Positions 28,243 to 36,576 of a stretch of DNA of 64,000 nt are shown here, piece after piece. Where the stretch lies: assembly GCF_036625195.1 (NCBI RefSeq), contig NZ_JAZKUG010000001.1, forward strand, positions 2,976,001-3,040,000. The letters run 5' to 3'. Position 1 is the first letter of the stretch. Each line of letters starts with the position of its first letter. Origin of the DNA: Accumulibacter sp. GTDB taxonomy: Bacteria; Pseudomonadota; Gammaproteobacteria; Burkholderiales; Rhodocyclaceae. Both the position numbers and the translations under genes were made by a program. Under the pieces are notes generated by a model. That model worked only from the letters and a program-made list of their open reading frames with translations. It searched no databases and was not told where the DNA came from.

Positions 28243-30417
28243 TCAAGAGACCTTGAACCCGGCAACCGAGCCCTTCAGTTCGGTTGCCAGTCCGGCCAAC
28301 TCGCCGATCGCTGTTGCCGTCTTCTGGGTTCCAGCAGTCGTTTGCCCAGTGACCAGGAGGATCTCCTGCATCTTGCGTGCGACCCTCGTTGCCGAGTCGG
28401 CGGCCTGGCGCGTCGCGCCGGAGATGTTCTCGATCAGGTCGGTCAGCGTTCTCGTCACCGCGCCGATCTCTGCCAGGGCCTGGCCAGCGGCGTCGGACAG
28501 GCGCGCGCCCTCGACGACCCCGCGCGTCGACTCCTCCATCGCCGAAACCGTGTCCTGAGTATCGGTCTGGATGGTTCGGACGATCGCTCCAATCTGCTTC
28601 GTCGCTTCGGCCGAGCGTTCTGCAAGCCTTTGCACTTCCTCGGCGACGACCGTGAAACCACGTCCGGCCTCTCCGGCTGAGGCCGCCTGGATTGCGGCAT
28701 TCAACGCCAGCACGTTGGTCTGCTCGGTGATGTCCGAGATCAGCTCGACGATCTCGCCGATCTCCTGCGACGACTCGCCGAGACGCTTGATGCGCTTCGA
28801 AGTCTCCTGGATCTGCTCGCGAATGCGGTTCATGCCGGTGATCGAGTCCTCGACCGCCTGCGCTCCCTTGCCGGCGGCGGCCAGCGATTGCCGTGCGACC
28901 TTGGCCGATTGTTTGGCGTCGCCGGAAACGCCGGTCATCGTGGACGCCACACCGAGAACCGACTGGCCGGCCGCCTTGATTTCCGCCGCCTGGCGCTCGG
29001 CAGCGGCGAGCAGCTCGGTCGAGGTCTGCTGCGCCAGCTCGGTTGCCAGTGTCACGCGGCCGGCGGCATCGTTGATGCGTCCCACCAGTAGCCGCAGTTC
29101 CTCGATCGTGTAGTTGATCGAGTCGGCGATGGCGCCGGTGATGTCTTCGGAGACCGTCGCGGTTACCGTCAGGTCGCCGTCCGCCAGATCGCCCAGCTCA
29201 TTCATCAGGCGCAGGATCGCGTCCTGATTCTGCCGGTTGATGGCTTCGGTCTCGCGCCGGCCGCGCTCGGCTTCCTCAGCCTGTCGCGTACTCTCGGCAA
29301 GGTAGGTTCTCGCCAGCAGCACTGCCAAGCCGATCGCGAGGGCGATCAGAACGACCATCATGAGGCCGTAGAGGGCGCGATCGAGTCCGCGATCCTGGTA
29401 TGCCTGTGCGAGCAGGTCAGTCACCTGCAGGAGTTCCTCACTGTCGCGGAAGATCTGCGAGCCGGCCTGCTTGGCGATGATCAGGCGTTGCATGTTGCCC
29501 AGGATGCCACCCACTGCCGCCCGGTAATCGGCAAAGCTGGCGTCGAGTTCGCCCAGCTTGGCCTTGGTTTCTGGGTCGGTCGTAGCGGCGATGCGCAGTG
29601 ATTCGCTGCCCTTGCCAAGGGCATGAACCATATCGCGAAAGGTGTTGGTGTCCTTGCCGAGGAGAAAAGCCACTTCCGGGTCGATCGCATCGCCGAGCAG
29701 GAGCGCGTTCGCATTCTTGGCGATCCGCTGCGTCAGCATCACGAGCTGGTTGGCCGCCGCGATGTCCCGCGTACTCGCATTGCCCTGCAGCTTCAGAGCG
29801 GCGAGCTGTTCAGCCAGGTCGAGCAACTGCGGATTGCGATCGTTGATCGATGCGACCTCCTTGCCCAGTGAAACGAGGTTCTTCTCCATTTCCAGGAGGC
29901 GCGCGGCATTGCGGTCGGTCTTGTCCCAGACCGCAGCCAGCTCCTGGAGTTGCGGTTGAACGCGGGCCGGTGACGGCGGCACCCAGCCGGACGCCAGCTC
30001 GCCGCCGTTGCTCAGTCTTTCGAGGTTTCCGGCAAAGGTGTCACGCGACTCGCGCAGCTGTCTGAACGCTGCCGGGTCCCCCAGCAAGGCCAGGCTGGAA
30101 GCCTTGGCCAGTCGCTGCGAGAGCATGCGCATGTCGCCAGCCGTCGCGATGTAGGCGGCGGCGTAGCCCGCCTGCCGGTTGTCGCGATAGACGACGACGG
30201 CAACCAGCAGCATGACGAGAACGAGGGCACCGCCAAGAAGCTGGAGCCGCTTGACCACCGGCAGATGCGACAGGTTCAGCAAGGCCGTCGACCAAGGAAT
30301 CGGTCGCTTCCTTTTCACCGGTGCGCCCGAATCGACAATCGTCCGGGTCGGTACCGTCTCGCCCGCCGCGTCCTGCAGGCGGGACAGGAAGGCCGGCAGC
30401 TTGAGTTTGAACGTCAT
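28243..30417 (-). CDS. pilJ: Methyl-accepting chemotaxis-like receptor PilJ
   Basis: Membrane receptor that feeds the Chp kinase in twitching motility. It has 724 aa: a cytoplasmic N-tail, a membrane segment near residues 53-75, a periplasmic domain with two PilJ-type repeats (MRMLSQRLAKASSLALLGD and VMLTQRIAKNANALLLGD), a second membrane segment at about 353-375, a HAMP-like region and an MCP signalling hairpin with NVLALNAAIQAASAGEAGRGFTVVA-type core. GGAGGAGGAAG precedes the ATG. It lies between pilI and chpA. Confidence 0.95.
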   Translation of the reverse strand: MTFKLKLPAFLSRLQDAAGETVPTRTIVDSGAPVKRKRPIPWSTALLNLSHLPVVKRLQLLGGALVLVMLLVAVVVYRDNRQAGYAAAYIATAGDMRMLSQRLAKASSLALLGDPAAFRQLRESRDTFAGNLERLSNGGELASGWVPPSPARVQPQLQELAAVWDKTDRNAARLLEMEKNLVSLGKEVASINDRNPQLLDLAEQLAALKLQGNASTRDIAAANQLVMLTQRIAKNANALLLGDAIDPEVAFLLGKDTNTFRDMVHALGKGSESLRIAATTDPETKAKLGELDASFADYRAAVGGILGNMQRLIIAKQAGSQIFRDSEELLQVTDLLAQAYQDRGLDRALYGLMMVVLIALAIGLAVLLARTYLAESTRQAEEAERGRRETEAINRQNQDAILRLMNELGDLADGDLTVTATVSEDITGAIADSINYTIEELRLLVGRINDAAGRVTLATELAQQTSTELLAAAERQAAEIKAAGQSVLGVASTMTGVSGDAKQSAKVARQSLAAAGKGAQAVEDSITGMNRIREQIQETSKRIKRLGESSQEIGEIVELISDITEQTNVLALNAAIQAASAGEAGRGFTVVAEEVQRLAERSAEATKQIGAIVRTIQTDTQDTVSAMEESTRGVVEGARLSDAAGQALAEIGAVTRTLTDLIENISGATRQAADSATRVARKMQEILLVTGQTTAGTQKTATAIGELAGLATELKGSVAGFKVS

Positions 30418-30489
30418 CTTCCTCCTCCGGTTACGTTGCCGCGACGAAGCAAGGACTCGTCGTCACGTCTCGCGTGATCTGCGGCCGCC

Positions 30490-30996
30490 TCAAGCGGCGA
30501 TGTCCATGAAGTTCTCGTCGGCCAGCAGTTCGCGTACCTTGAGCTTCTTCCAGCGGCGGCCCTCGTTGTCCGCATAGATCTCCGGCGCCCAGGCCGGGCC
30601 GTCGGCGGCGGCTTCCGGAGTGAGCGCGTCGACGTTGCGCAGGCCGATCATGCGGTTCACCAGCAGTGCCGCGTTGCTGCCATGTCGGGTGCCGATCAGG
30701 AGCAGCCGCGAGCTCGTGCTGCGGGGTGTCACTTCCTTGCCCACGAAGGCCGACAGGTCGACCACCGAGTACAGGTTGCCGCGTATGTTGGCCAATCCCG
30801 CGAACCACGCTTTGGTCAGCGGCACCGTGGTGAGGGACGTCAGCGGCACGATCTCGCCCGAGTCCGCCAGGTCGAGCAGCCAGTAGTCCGGGCCAGCCTG
30901 GACGCCGAGCAATCCTGCCGCCGTCTGTGCGCTCGTGCCGGCCAGACGTGCCGCCAGATAGGACTGGAACTCATGCAGCCGGATCTTCTTGCTCAT
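30490..30996 (-). CDS. pilI: CheW-like adaptor PilI
   Basis: The 168-aa CheW-domain protein would couple PilJ to ChpA. It begins MSKKIRLHEFQSYLAARL and contains a CheW fold with WFAGLANIRGNLYSVVDLSAFVG, RLLLIG and ALLVNRMIGLRN. It is located 15 bp after pilH and 72 bp before pilJ on the same strand. Confidence 0.92.
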   Translation of the reverse strand: MSKKIRLHEFQSYLAARLAGTSAQTAAGLLGVQAGPDYWLLDLADSGEIVPLTSLTTVPLTKAWFAGLANIRGNLYSVVDLSAFVGKEVTPRSTSSRLLLIGTRHGSNAALLVNRMIGLRNVDALTPEAAADGPAWAPEIYADNEGRRWKKLKVRELLADENFMDIAA

Positions 30997-31011
30997 TCGT
31001 CGGCCACCATT

Positions 31012-31374
31012 TCAAAGGGCTGCGATCTTGGCCAGCAACTCCTGACCATTGACGGGCTTGACCATGTAATCGTGGGCGCCCTGGCGCAAACCCCAGATCT
31101 TGTCTGTCTCCTGGCCCTTCGTCGTGCACACGATGACCGGTATGCTGCGGGTCGCCGGGTCGCGTGTCAGGGTCCGTGTCGCCTGGTAGCCATTGAGTCC
31201 GGGCATGACGACATCCATCAGGATCAGGTCGGGGAGTTCACTGCGGGCCTTGGCGATCCCCTCTTCACCGTTCTCTGCGGTAATGACCTGATAACCGTTG
31301 CCGGTGAGCAGTTCATTGAGGACATAGCGTTCGGTCGGTGAATCGTCAACGACGAGAATCCTTCTGATGGTCAT
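31012..31374 (-). CDS. pilH: Single-domain response regulator PilH
   Basis: A 120-aa stand-alone CheY-like receiver. The acidic pocket is in ILVVDDSP, the phosphorylated Asp is in LILMDVVMPGLNG, and the conserved Thr/Lys pair lies in VIVCTTKG and YMVKPV. In Pseudomonas PilH moderates ChpA output. There is a TEKLL-free C-terminus and no output domain. Placed between pilG and pilI. Confidence 0.93.
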   Translation of the reverse strand: MTIRRILVVDDSPTERYVLNELLTGNGYQVITAENGEEGIAKARSELPDLILMDVVMPGLNGYQATRTLTRDPATRSIPVIVCTTKGQETDKIWGLRQGAHDYMVKPVNGQELLAKIAAL

Positions 31375-31424
31375 TGCGTCTGGCCTCTGCAGGTACCCGT
31401 AGCGGTGGACACGCTGCCGCTCGT

Positions 31425-31820
31425 TCAGCCCGTTGCCGGCGCAAAGGCGGCGACGGTCTGCAGCAGGCTGTCCTTGGTGAACGGTTTCGTCAGGTAATGG
31501 TCCGAGCCGACCATGCGGCCACGGGCGCGGTCGAAGAGACCGTCGCGCGACGACAGCATGATGACCGGGGTCGAGCGGAAACGCTGATTCTTCTTGATCA
31601 GGGCACAGGTCTGGTAGCCATCGAGTCGCGGCATGACGATATCGCAGAAAATCACCGCCGGCTGGTGATCGGCAACCTTCGCCAGTGCGTCGAAGCCATC
31701 CTCGGCGAGCAGCACCTGGCAGCCTGCCTGCACGAGAAAAATCTCGGCACTGCGCCGGATCGTGTTGCTGTCGTCGATGACCATCACCTTGACACCGCGC
31801 AGCTTGTCCGCTTCAGCCAA
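31425..31820 (-). CDS. pilG: Single-domain response regulator PilG
   Basis: A 131-aa receiver with VMVIDDSNTIRRSAEIFL, the phospho-Asp in IFCDIVMPRLDGYQ, VIMLSSRDG and YLTKPFTKDSLL, matching PilG. It would activate pilus extension when phosphorylated by ChpA. First Chp gene, 95 bp downstream of the rubredoxin gene. A rubredoxin-pilG order recurs in betaproteobacteria. Confidence 0.93.
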   Translation of the reverse strand: MAEADKLRGVKVMVIDDSNTIRRSAEIFLVQAGCQVLLAEDGFDALAKVADHQPAVIFCDIVMPRLDGYQTCALIKKNQRFRSTPVIMLSSRDGLFDRARGRMVGSDHYLTKPFTKDSLLQTVAAFAPATG

Positions 31821-31915
31821 CTCGCTCCTCCAATACGTTCCGGGTCATCGTCATCAACAGCCCAAGCCCCGGAATCCTGATCGTTGCGTGCCGTCGGCAC
31901 TATACCGCATTGTGC

Positions 31916-32104
31916 TCAGATCTCGATCATCTCGAAGTCGTCCTTGCGCGCTCCGCATTCCGGGCAGGCCCAGTTGATCGGCAGGTCGCGCCAGCGAGTG
32001 CCGGCCGGAATTCCCTCGTCCGGCAGGCCGGCCGCTTCGTCGTAAATGAAGCCGCAGGTGAGACACATCCAAGTCTGATACGGCTCGTTGCTGTCGCTGT
32101 GCAT
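31916..32104 (-). CDS. Rubredoxin
   Basis: A 62-aa one-iron electron carrier. Two CxxCG knuckles, MCLTCGFIYD and ACPECGARKDDFE, supply the four Fe ligands; PAGTRWRDLPINWACP is the standard rubredoxin core. The ATG at 32104 is used, giving a short N-tail (MHSDSNEPYQTW). Upstream lies a good minus-strand promoter with a palindrome. Its redox partner is not visible here. It may be read through into pilG. Confidence 0.92.
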   Translation of the reverse strand: MHSDSNEPYQTWMCLTCGFIYDEAAGLPDEGIPAGTRWRDLPINWACPECGARKDDFEMIEI

Positions 32105-32124
32105 GGCGCGTCGGGAATTTCGAG

Positions 32125-32154
32125 TAAAATCGTCGGGGAAACACGACGATTTTA
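32125..32154. promoter_or_regulatory. Perfect 11-bp dyad between rubredoxin and thiD
   Basis: TAAAATCGTCG (32125-32135) and its exact complement CGACGATTTTA (32144-32154) flank an 8-nt loop, in the divergent spacer. Each arm contains TAAAAT, a 5/6 -10 hexamer, one per direction. It could be an operator over divergent promoters or a bidirectional RNA hairpin. Confidence 0.6.
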
Positions 32155-32178
32155 GCCAATCACCGGCGTTGCTGCCAA
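32149..32178 (-). promoter_or_regulatory. Sigma-70 promoter for rubredoxin (and perhaps pilG)
   Basis: Read on the minus strand: -35 TTGGCA (32178-32173), an 18-bp spacer, -10 TAAAAT (32154-32149). Both hexamers are 5/6 matches. The predicted start is about 38 bp upstream of the rubredoxin ATG, so the -10 is inside the dyad. Confidence 0.5.
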
Positions 32179-32221
32179 GGGTTTCTCCTCCGATGCCGAC
32201 AGCCGAGCCCACCTTGAGTTC

Positions 32222-33082
32222 ATGAACCACCGCCCTGCAACGCCGTTGCCGCCGATTGTCCTGAGCTTTGCCGCCAGCGATCCATCCAGCGGGGCGGGGA
32301 TGCAGGCCGACCTGATGACCCTCTCGGCGTTGGGTTGCCACCCGTTGTCGGTGATCACGGCACTGACCGTGCAGGATACGGTCGGCGTCGGCAGCCTTCT
32401 CGCGGTTGCTGCGGACTGCGTCGAGGCACAGGCGCGGACGCTGCTCGAGGACATGCCGGTGGCGGCGTTCAAGGTCGGCCTTGCCGGCAGCGTCGAGAAT
32501 ATCGCCGTCATCGCCGGCATCGTCGCCGACTATCCTGCCTTGCCGTTGATCGTCGATCCCGTTCTCGCTTCCGGTCGGGGTGACAAACTGGCGGATGATG
32601 AAATGATCGCCGGCCTCTGCGAGCTGTTGCTGCCGGTGACGACGATCCTCACACCCAACTCGCTGGAGGCTCATAGGCTCGTGTCCGCGACGGGGGGATA
32701 CGACGCGGGTGGCGATGGCTCGGAACTGCCCCTTGGCGATTGCGCGCAGAAGCTGCTCGACCTCGGATGTCGGCACGTGCTGTTGACCGGTACCCATGTC
32801 AACACCGAGCGCGTGATCAACGCGCTGTATCGGCAGGGAGTCGGGCTGGTGCGCAGCGATGCCTGGGATCGCCTGCCCGGCAGCTACCACGGGTCGGGCT
32901 GCACGCTTGCTTCGGCGATTGCCGCCAATCTGGCCAGTGGTCGGGCAGTCGATGATGCCGTCGCTGCCGCACAGGATTACACCTGGCGGGCGTTGGCGTC
33001 CGGCTTCCGCCCCGGCATGGGCCAGTTCATTCCCGATCGCTTCTTCGCCACCCGTCAACGCCCTCGGCTACTCGATGACTGA
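32222..33082 (+). CDS. thiD: Hydroxymethylpyrimidine/phosphomethylpyrimidine kinase
   Basis: Phosphorylates HMP and HMP-P in thiamine synthesis. It has 286 aa of ribokinase fold. The start contains VLSFAASDPSSGAGMQADL; VITALTVQDTVGV, DPVLASGRGDKL, TPNSLEAH and the C-terminal GSGCTLASAIAANLASG anion hole with catalytic Asp neighbourhood are present. The stop overlaps the thiE start. A TPP riboswitch was not seen upstream. Confidence 0.95.
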   Translation: MNHRPATPLPPIVLSFAASDPSSGAGMQADLMTLSALGCHPLSVITALTVQDTVGVGSLLAVAADCVEAQARTLLEDMPVAAFKVGLAGSVENIAVIAGIVADYPALPLIVDPVLASGRGDKLADDEMIAGLCELLLPVTTILTPNSLEAHRLVSATGGYDAGGDGSELPLGDCAQKLLDLGCRHVLLTGTHVNTERVINALYRQGVGLVRSDAWDRLPGSYHGSGCTLASAIAANLASGRAVDDAVAAAQDYTWRALASGFRPGMGQFIPDRFFATRQRPRLLDD

Positions 33083-33737
33083 ACGGCAGCCCCTGCGCGG
33101 CCTCTACGCGATCACCCCGCCCGGGCTCACGGCCGCTGGCGACCTTGCGCTCGTCGAAGCGGCCTTGCGCGGTGGGGCGGCCTTTCTCCAGTATCGGGAC
33201 AAGGATGTCGACGCCGCCAACCGGCTGGTGACTGCGCACGCACTGCGCCGGCTTTGTCACCAGTTCGGTGCCCGTCTGCTGATCAACGATGATCTGGCGC
33301 TGGCACTGGCGGTCGCAGCCGACGGGGTGCATCTGGGAGCCGCTGACGGCGACCTGCATGCCGCCCGCCAGGCACTGCCCGCCGGCTGCCTGCTCGGCGC
33401 CTCTTGTTACGGCGATTTCGCGCGTGCGCGGACCGCGGTTGCGGCCGGGGCCGATTACGTTGCCTTCGGTTCCGTGCATCCCTCCACGACCAAGCCGCTG
33501 GCGCCGGCCGCGGCGCTGTCGCTTTTTGCCCGCTGCCGCAGCGAGCTCGGTGTGCCGAGCTGCGCCATCGGTGGCATCACGATCGGCAATGCGCCGGCCT
33601 TGCTGGCTGCCGGCGCCGACATGCTGGCAGTGATCAGTGACCTTTTCGCGGCCGCCGACGTAGAGGCGCGTGCCGCAGCCTACCAATCCCTGTTCGAGGA
33701 CAAGCGACGTGAGTTCCCGCAACCAGCAGCTGTTTGA
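33075..33737 (+). CDS. thiE: Thiamine-phosphate synthase
   Basis: Joins HMP-PP and THZ-P to thiamine phosphate. It has 220 aa of TIM barrel. LRGLYAITPPG, FLQYRDKD (pyrophosphate contact), LLINDDLALAL, DGVHLGAADGD, YVAFGSVHPSTTKP and AIGGITIGNAP are diagnostic. The ATG at 33075 overlaps the thiD 3' end by 8 bp. The 3' end overlaps the hemL start by 29 bp, giving a coupled thiD-thiE-hemL unit. Confidence 0.95.
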   Translation: MTERQPLRGLYAITPPGLTAAGDLALVEAALRGGAAFLQYRDKDVDAANRLVTAHALRRLCHQFGARLLINDDLALALAVAADGVHLGAADGDLHAARQALPAGCLLGASCYGDFARARTAVAAGADYVAFGSVHPSTTKPLAPAAALSLFARCRSELGVPSCAIGGITIGNAPALLAAGADMLAVISDLFAAADVEARAAAYQSLFEDKRREFPQPAAV

Positions 33738-34989
33738 ACGTGCGCAAGCGCACATTCCGGGTGGTGTCAATTCGCCGGTGCGGGCCTTTCGCTCGGTCGG
33801 TGGCACGCCGCGCTTCTTCGTGGCTGGTGCCGGCGCGCGCGTCACCGACGCCGACGGCGTCAATTACCTCGACTATGTCGGCTCATGGGGGCCGCTGATC
33901 CTCGGCCATGCCCATCCTGAGGTCGTCGCTGCCGTCCGCGAGGCAGCTCTCGCGGGCCTGTCGTTTGGCGCGCCGACCGAGAGCGAGGTCGACATGGCCG
34001 AGCTTCTCTGCAAGCTGTTGCCGGCGCTGGAAATGGTGCGCCTGGTCAGCTCCGGAACCGAAGCGACGATGAGCGCCATTCGTCTCGCGCGTGGCCACAC
34101 CGGCCGCGACCTGCTGCTCAAGTTCGAGGGTTGCTACCACGGTCATTCCGACAGCCTGCTGGTGAAAGCCGGATCGGGTCTGCTCACCCTGGGCAATCCG
34201 AGCTCGGCCGGCGTTCCCGCCGATCTCGCGCAGCACACGATGGTGCTCGACTACAACGACAGCGAGCAGGTCGTTGCCGCTTTCAAGGCCCATGGCGACC
34301 GCATCGCGGCGGTGATCGTCGAGCCGGTCGCCGGCAACATGAACCTGATCGCGCCGCGCCCACCGTTCCTGCAGACCTTGCGCGAGGAGTGCAGCCGTTA
34401 CGGTGCGGTGCTGATCTTCGACGAGGTGATGACCGGCTTTCGCGTCGGCCCACAGGGGGCGCAGGGCCTCTACAGCGTCACTCCCGACCTGACGACCCTT
34501 GGCAAGGTGATCGGCGGCGGCATGCCGGTCGGTGCCTTCGGCGGCCGGCGCGACATCATGAGCCGCATCGCGCCGCTTGGCGCGGTGTATCAGGCGGGCA
34601 CGCTCTCCGGCAACCCGGTGGCCGTGGCCGCGGGCCTGGCGACGCTGCGGCTGCTGCAGACGGAAGGCTTCCACGAGCAGCTGGCAGCCCGCACGCGCAG
34701 CCTCTGCGATGGTCTCGTCGCTGCGGCGGGGCGGCACGGCGTGCCCTTTTCGGCACAGTCGATCGGCGGCATGTTCGGTATCTATTTCCGTCCCGCTTGC
34801 CCGCAAAGCTACGCCGAGGTGCTGCAGTCGGAGCAGCAGGATTTCCGGCGCTTCTTCCACGCCATGCTGGCCGCCGGCCACTATTTCGCCCCGTCGGCGT
34901 TCGAGGCCGGTTTCGTCTCGGCGGCGCACTCGGCCGACGACATCGCGGCGACCGTCGCCGCCGCCGCGGAGGTCTTCCGCGCCTGGTGA
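33709..34989 (+). CDS. hemL: Glutamate-1-semialdehyde 2,1-aminomutase
   Basis: PLP enzyme that converts glutamate-1-semialdehyde to 5-aminolevulinate, the first dedicated C5-pathway heme precursor. It has 426 aa. PGGVNSPVRAF, VSSGTEATMSAIRLAR, FEGCYHGH, LIFDEVMTGFRVG and the PLP lysine in TTLGKVIGGGMPVGAFGG are present. GTG at 33709 is chosen: it gives the family start SSRNQQLFERAQ and has GAGGA 8 bp upstream. An ATG further upstream would lie deep in thiE. It is convergent with the CorA-like gene. Confidence 0.96.
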   Translation: MSSRNQQLFERAQAHIPGGVNSPVRAFRSVGGTPRFFVAGAGARVTDADGVNYLDYVGSWGPLILGHAHPEVVAAVREAALAGLSFGAPTESEVDMAELLCKLLPALEMVRLVSSGTEATMSAIRLARGHTGRDLLLKFEGCYHGHSDSLLVKAGSGLLTLGNPSSAGVPADLAQHTMVLDYNDSEQVVAAFKAHGDRIAAVIVEPVAGNMNLIAPRPPFLQTLREECSRYGAVLIFDEVMTGFRVGPQGAQGLYSVTPDLTTLGKVIGGGMPVGAFGGRRDIMSRIAPLGAVYQAGTLSGNPVAVAAGLATLRLLQTEGFHEQLAARTRSLCDGLVAAAGRHGVPFSAQSIGGMFGIYFRPACPQSYAEVLQSEQQDFRRFFHAMLAAGHYFAPSAFEAGFVSAAHSADDIAATVAAAAEVFRAW

Positions 34990-35007
34990 GGCCCGTCGCG
35001 CTGCGAC

Positions 35008-36384
35008 TCAGTCCGCGTGGTGGTGTGTCTGCTGCTGGGCGCTGATGCGGCGCCGTTCGAAGTGGCGCAGACCATAGTAGGTCAGGGCGCCGATCGCCAC
35101 CATCGTGCAGGCGAAGCCGGTGTACGCGATCGGCCAGGGGATTCCCTCGGTCATCATCGAGAACTCCGACATGCCGCCCATGCCGGCAATGACGTTGATC
35201 GGCATGAAAATGACGCTGAGCACGGTCAGCCGCTTGATGTCCTTGTTCTGGTTGATGTTGATCGCGCTGTCGGTGGCGTCCATCAGGAAGTTGATCTTGT
35301 TGAAGAGAAAGGCCGTGTGGCCGTCGAGCGATTCGATGTCGCGCAGGATCTCGCGCACATCGGCGTGTTGCGCCTCGCTGAGGAACTTGCCGCGCAACAG
35401 GAACGACAGGCCACGGCGGGCATCGAGGACGCTGCGGCGGGTGCGGGCGTTGAGATCCTCGGCTTGCGAGATCGCCACCAGGATTCTCGACGCCTCCTGG
35501 TCGCTGGTGTGCGAGCGCAGCACCTGCCGTCCGACGCGATCGAGTTCGCCGTACATGTCCTCGAGCGCGCTCGCCGAGTACTCGACGTCCGCGGCGTAGA
35601 GATCGATCAGCACGTCGGTGCCGTTGCTGACGTAGCCGGGGCGCGTGCGCGCGCGTGCCCGCTGCAGGCGGAAGACCGGCAGTTCCTCGCTGCGCACGGT
35701 GAACAGCACCTGCTCGTGCAGGATCATCGCCACCGGAACGTTGCGTGACTCCTCCCGCGTATCGAGCAGGAAGTCCGAGTGCAGGTGGGTGTGCCCTTCA
35801 TCGTCGACGTAGAAACGGGCGCTCGCCTCGAGGTCGGTCAGGTTGCCGGGGTCCGGCACATCGATGTCGAACAGCTGGTTGATCCAGCCGCGGACCTTCT
35901 TCGTCGGGGCGATCAGGTCGACCCAGATCGGCTTGACGTTCGCCAGGTCATCGGGGCCGCTGACCGAAATCTGGTGCAGCCTTCCGTCGCGCAGCTCGAA
36001 CGCGGTGATCGCCATCTTCTCGTTGCGGTAGTGGCTGTCGTCGATCAGTTCCTCGAGCACTTCATCGGGCAGCAGGGCGAGAATCGCGTCGGCGCCTTCC
36101 TTGACTTCCTCCCAGACGACGAGACGCTCGGAGGCATCGAGTGATTCGATGATGTAGGCGACCTCCCGCGCCGGCATCAGCTTCAGTTTCTGCCGCAGTT
36201 CGCGACGGTACTGCTGCTCGACCTCGCTGTCGACGCCGTCTTCCTCTGCCGTCCCCTGTTCGCGGACCAGATCCTCGACCAGCTTCTGCAGCGACAGCAG
36301 CGACCGCACCTCGGTGAGGTGCACCTCGGCGAGCCGTTGCTGCAGGGTTTCCGGTTCGGCCGGCCTGGTGTATTCTTGGCTCAT
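35008..36384 (-). CDS. CorA-family divalent cation transporter with MgtE-N-like N-terminal domain
   Basis: Inner-membrane Mg2+/divalent cation channel-like protein of 458 aa. Residues about 50-110 (MPAREVAYIIESLDASERL, ALLPDEVLEELID) resemble the superhelical N domain of MgtE, an unrelated Mg2+ channel. Residues about 130-390 are a CorA-type funnel with the long helix before two C-terminal membrane segments. The ion-filter motif, GMN in CorA and GIN in ZntB, here reads GMS (404-406, GMGGMSEFSMM). AGGAGG precedes the ATG at 36384. It is divergent from kup. The ion is uncertain because of the altered filter. Confidence 0.85.
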   Translation of the reverse strand: MSQEYTRPAEPETLQQRLAEVHLTEVRSLLSLQKLVEDLVREQGTAEEDGVDSEVEQQYRRELRQKLKLMPAREVAYIIESLDASERLVVWEEVKEGADAILALLPDEVLEELIDDSHYRNEKMAITAFELRDGRLHQISVSGPDDLANVKPIWVDLIAPTKKVRGWINQLFDIDVPDPGNLTDLEASARFYVDDEGHTHLHSDFLLDTREESRNVPVAMILHEQVLFTVRSEELPVFRLQRARARTRPGYVSNGTDVLIDLYAADVEYSASALEDMYGELDRVGRQVLRSHTSDQEASRILVAISQAEDLNARTRRSVLDARRGLSFLLRGKFLSEAQHADVREILRDIESLDGHTAFLFNKINFLMDATDSAININQNKDIKRLTVLSVIFMPINVIAGMGGMSEFSMMTEGIPWPIAYTGFACTMVAIGALTYYGLRHFERRRISAQQQTHHHAD

Positions 36385-36576
36385 CGCGGTCCTCCTGATC
36401 GGGCTGGGCGCAGGGGGGAAAAAGCGGGATTGTACGCTCCCGGAGCAGGCCGGTGGACCTTTTGCCGCCCCTTGGGCTGATCGCCCGAAGCGCCGGCTGT
36501 GCTGGCTCGTCGCCGGACGCGGATGATGGTGGACGGGCTTCGGAGGTGCGTCGTGGTGACTGGGCCGGGAGCCGAC

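Noticed and set aside
32155..32221. TPP riboswitch before thiD
   Set aside because: No CUGAGA or conserved TPP core sequence, and the leader is too short.
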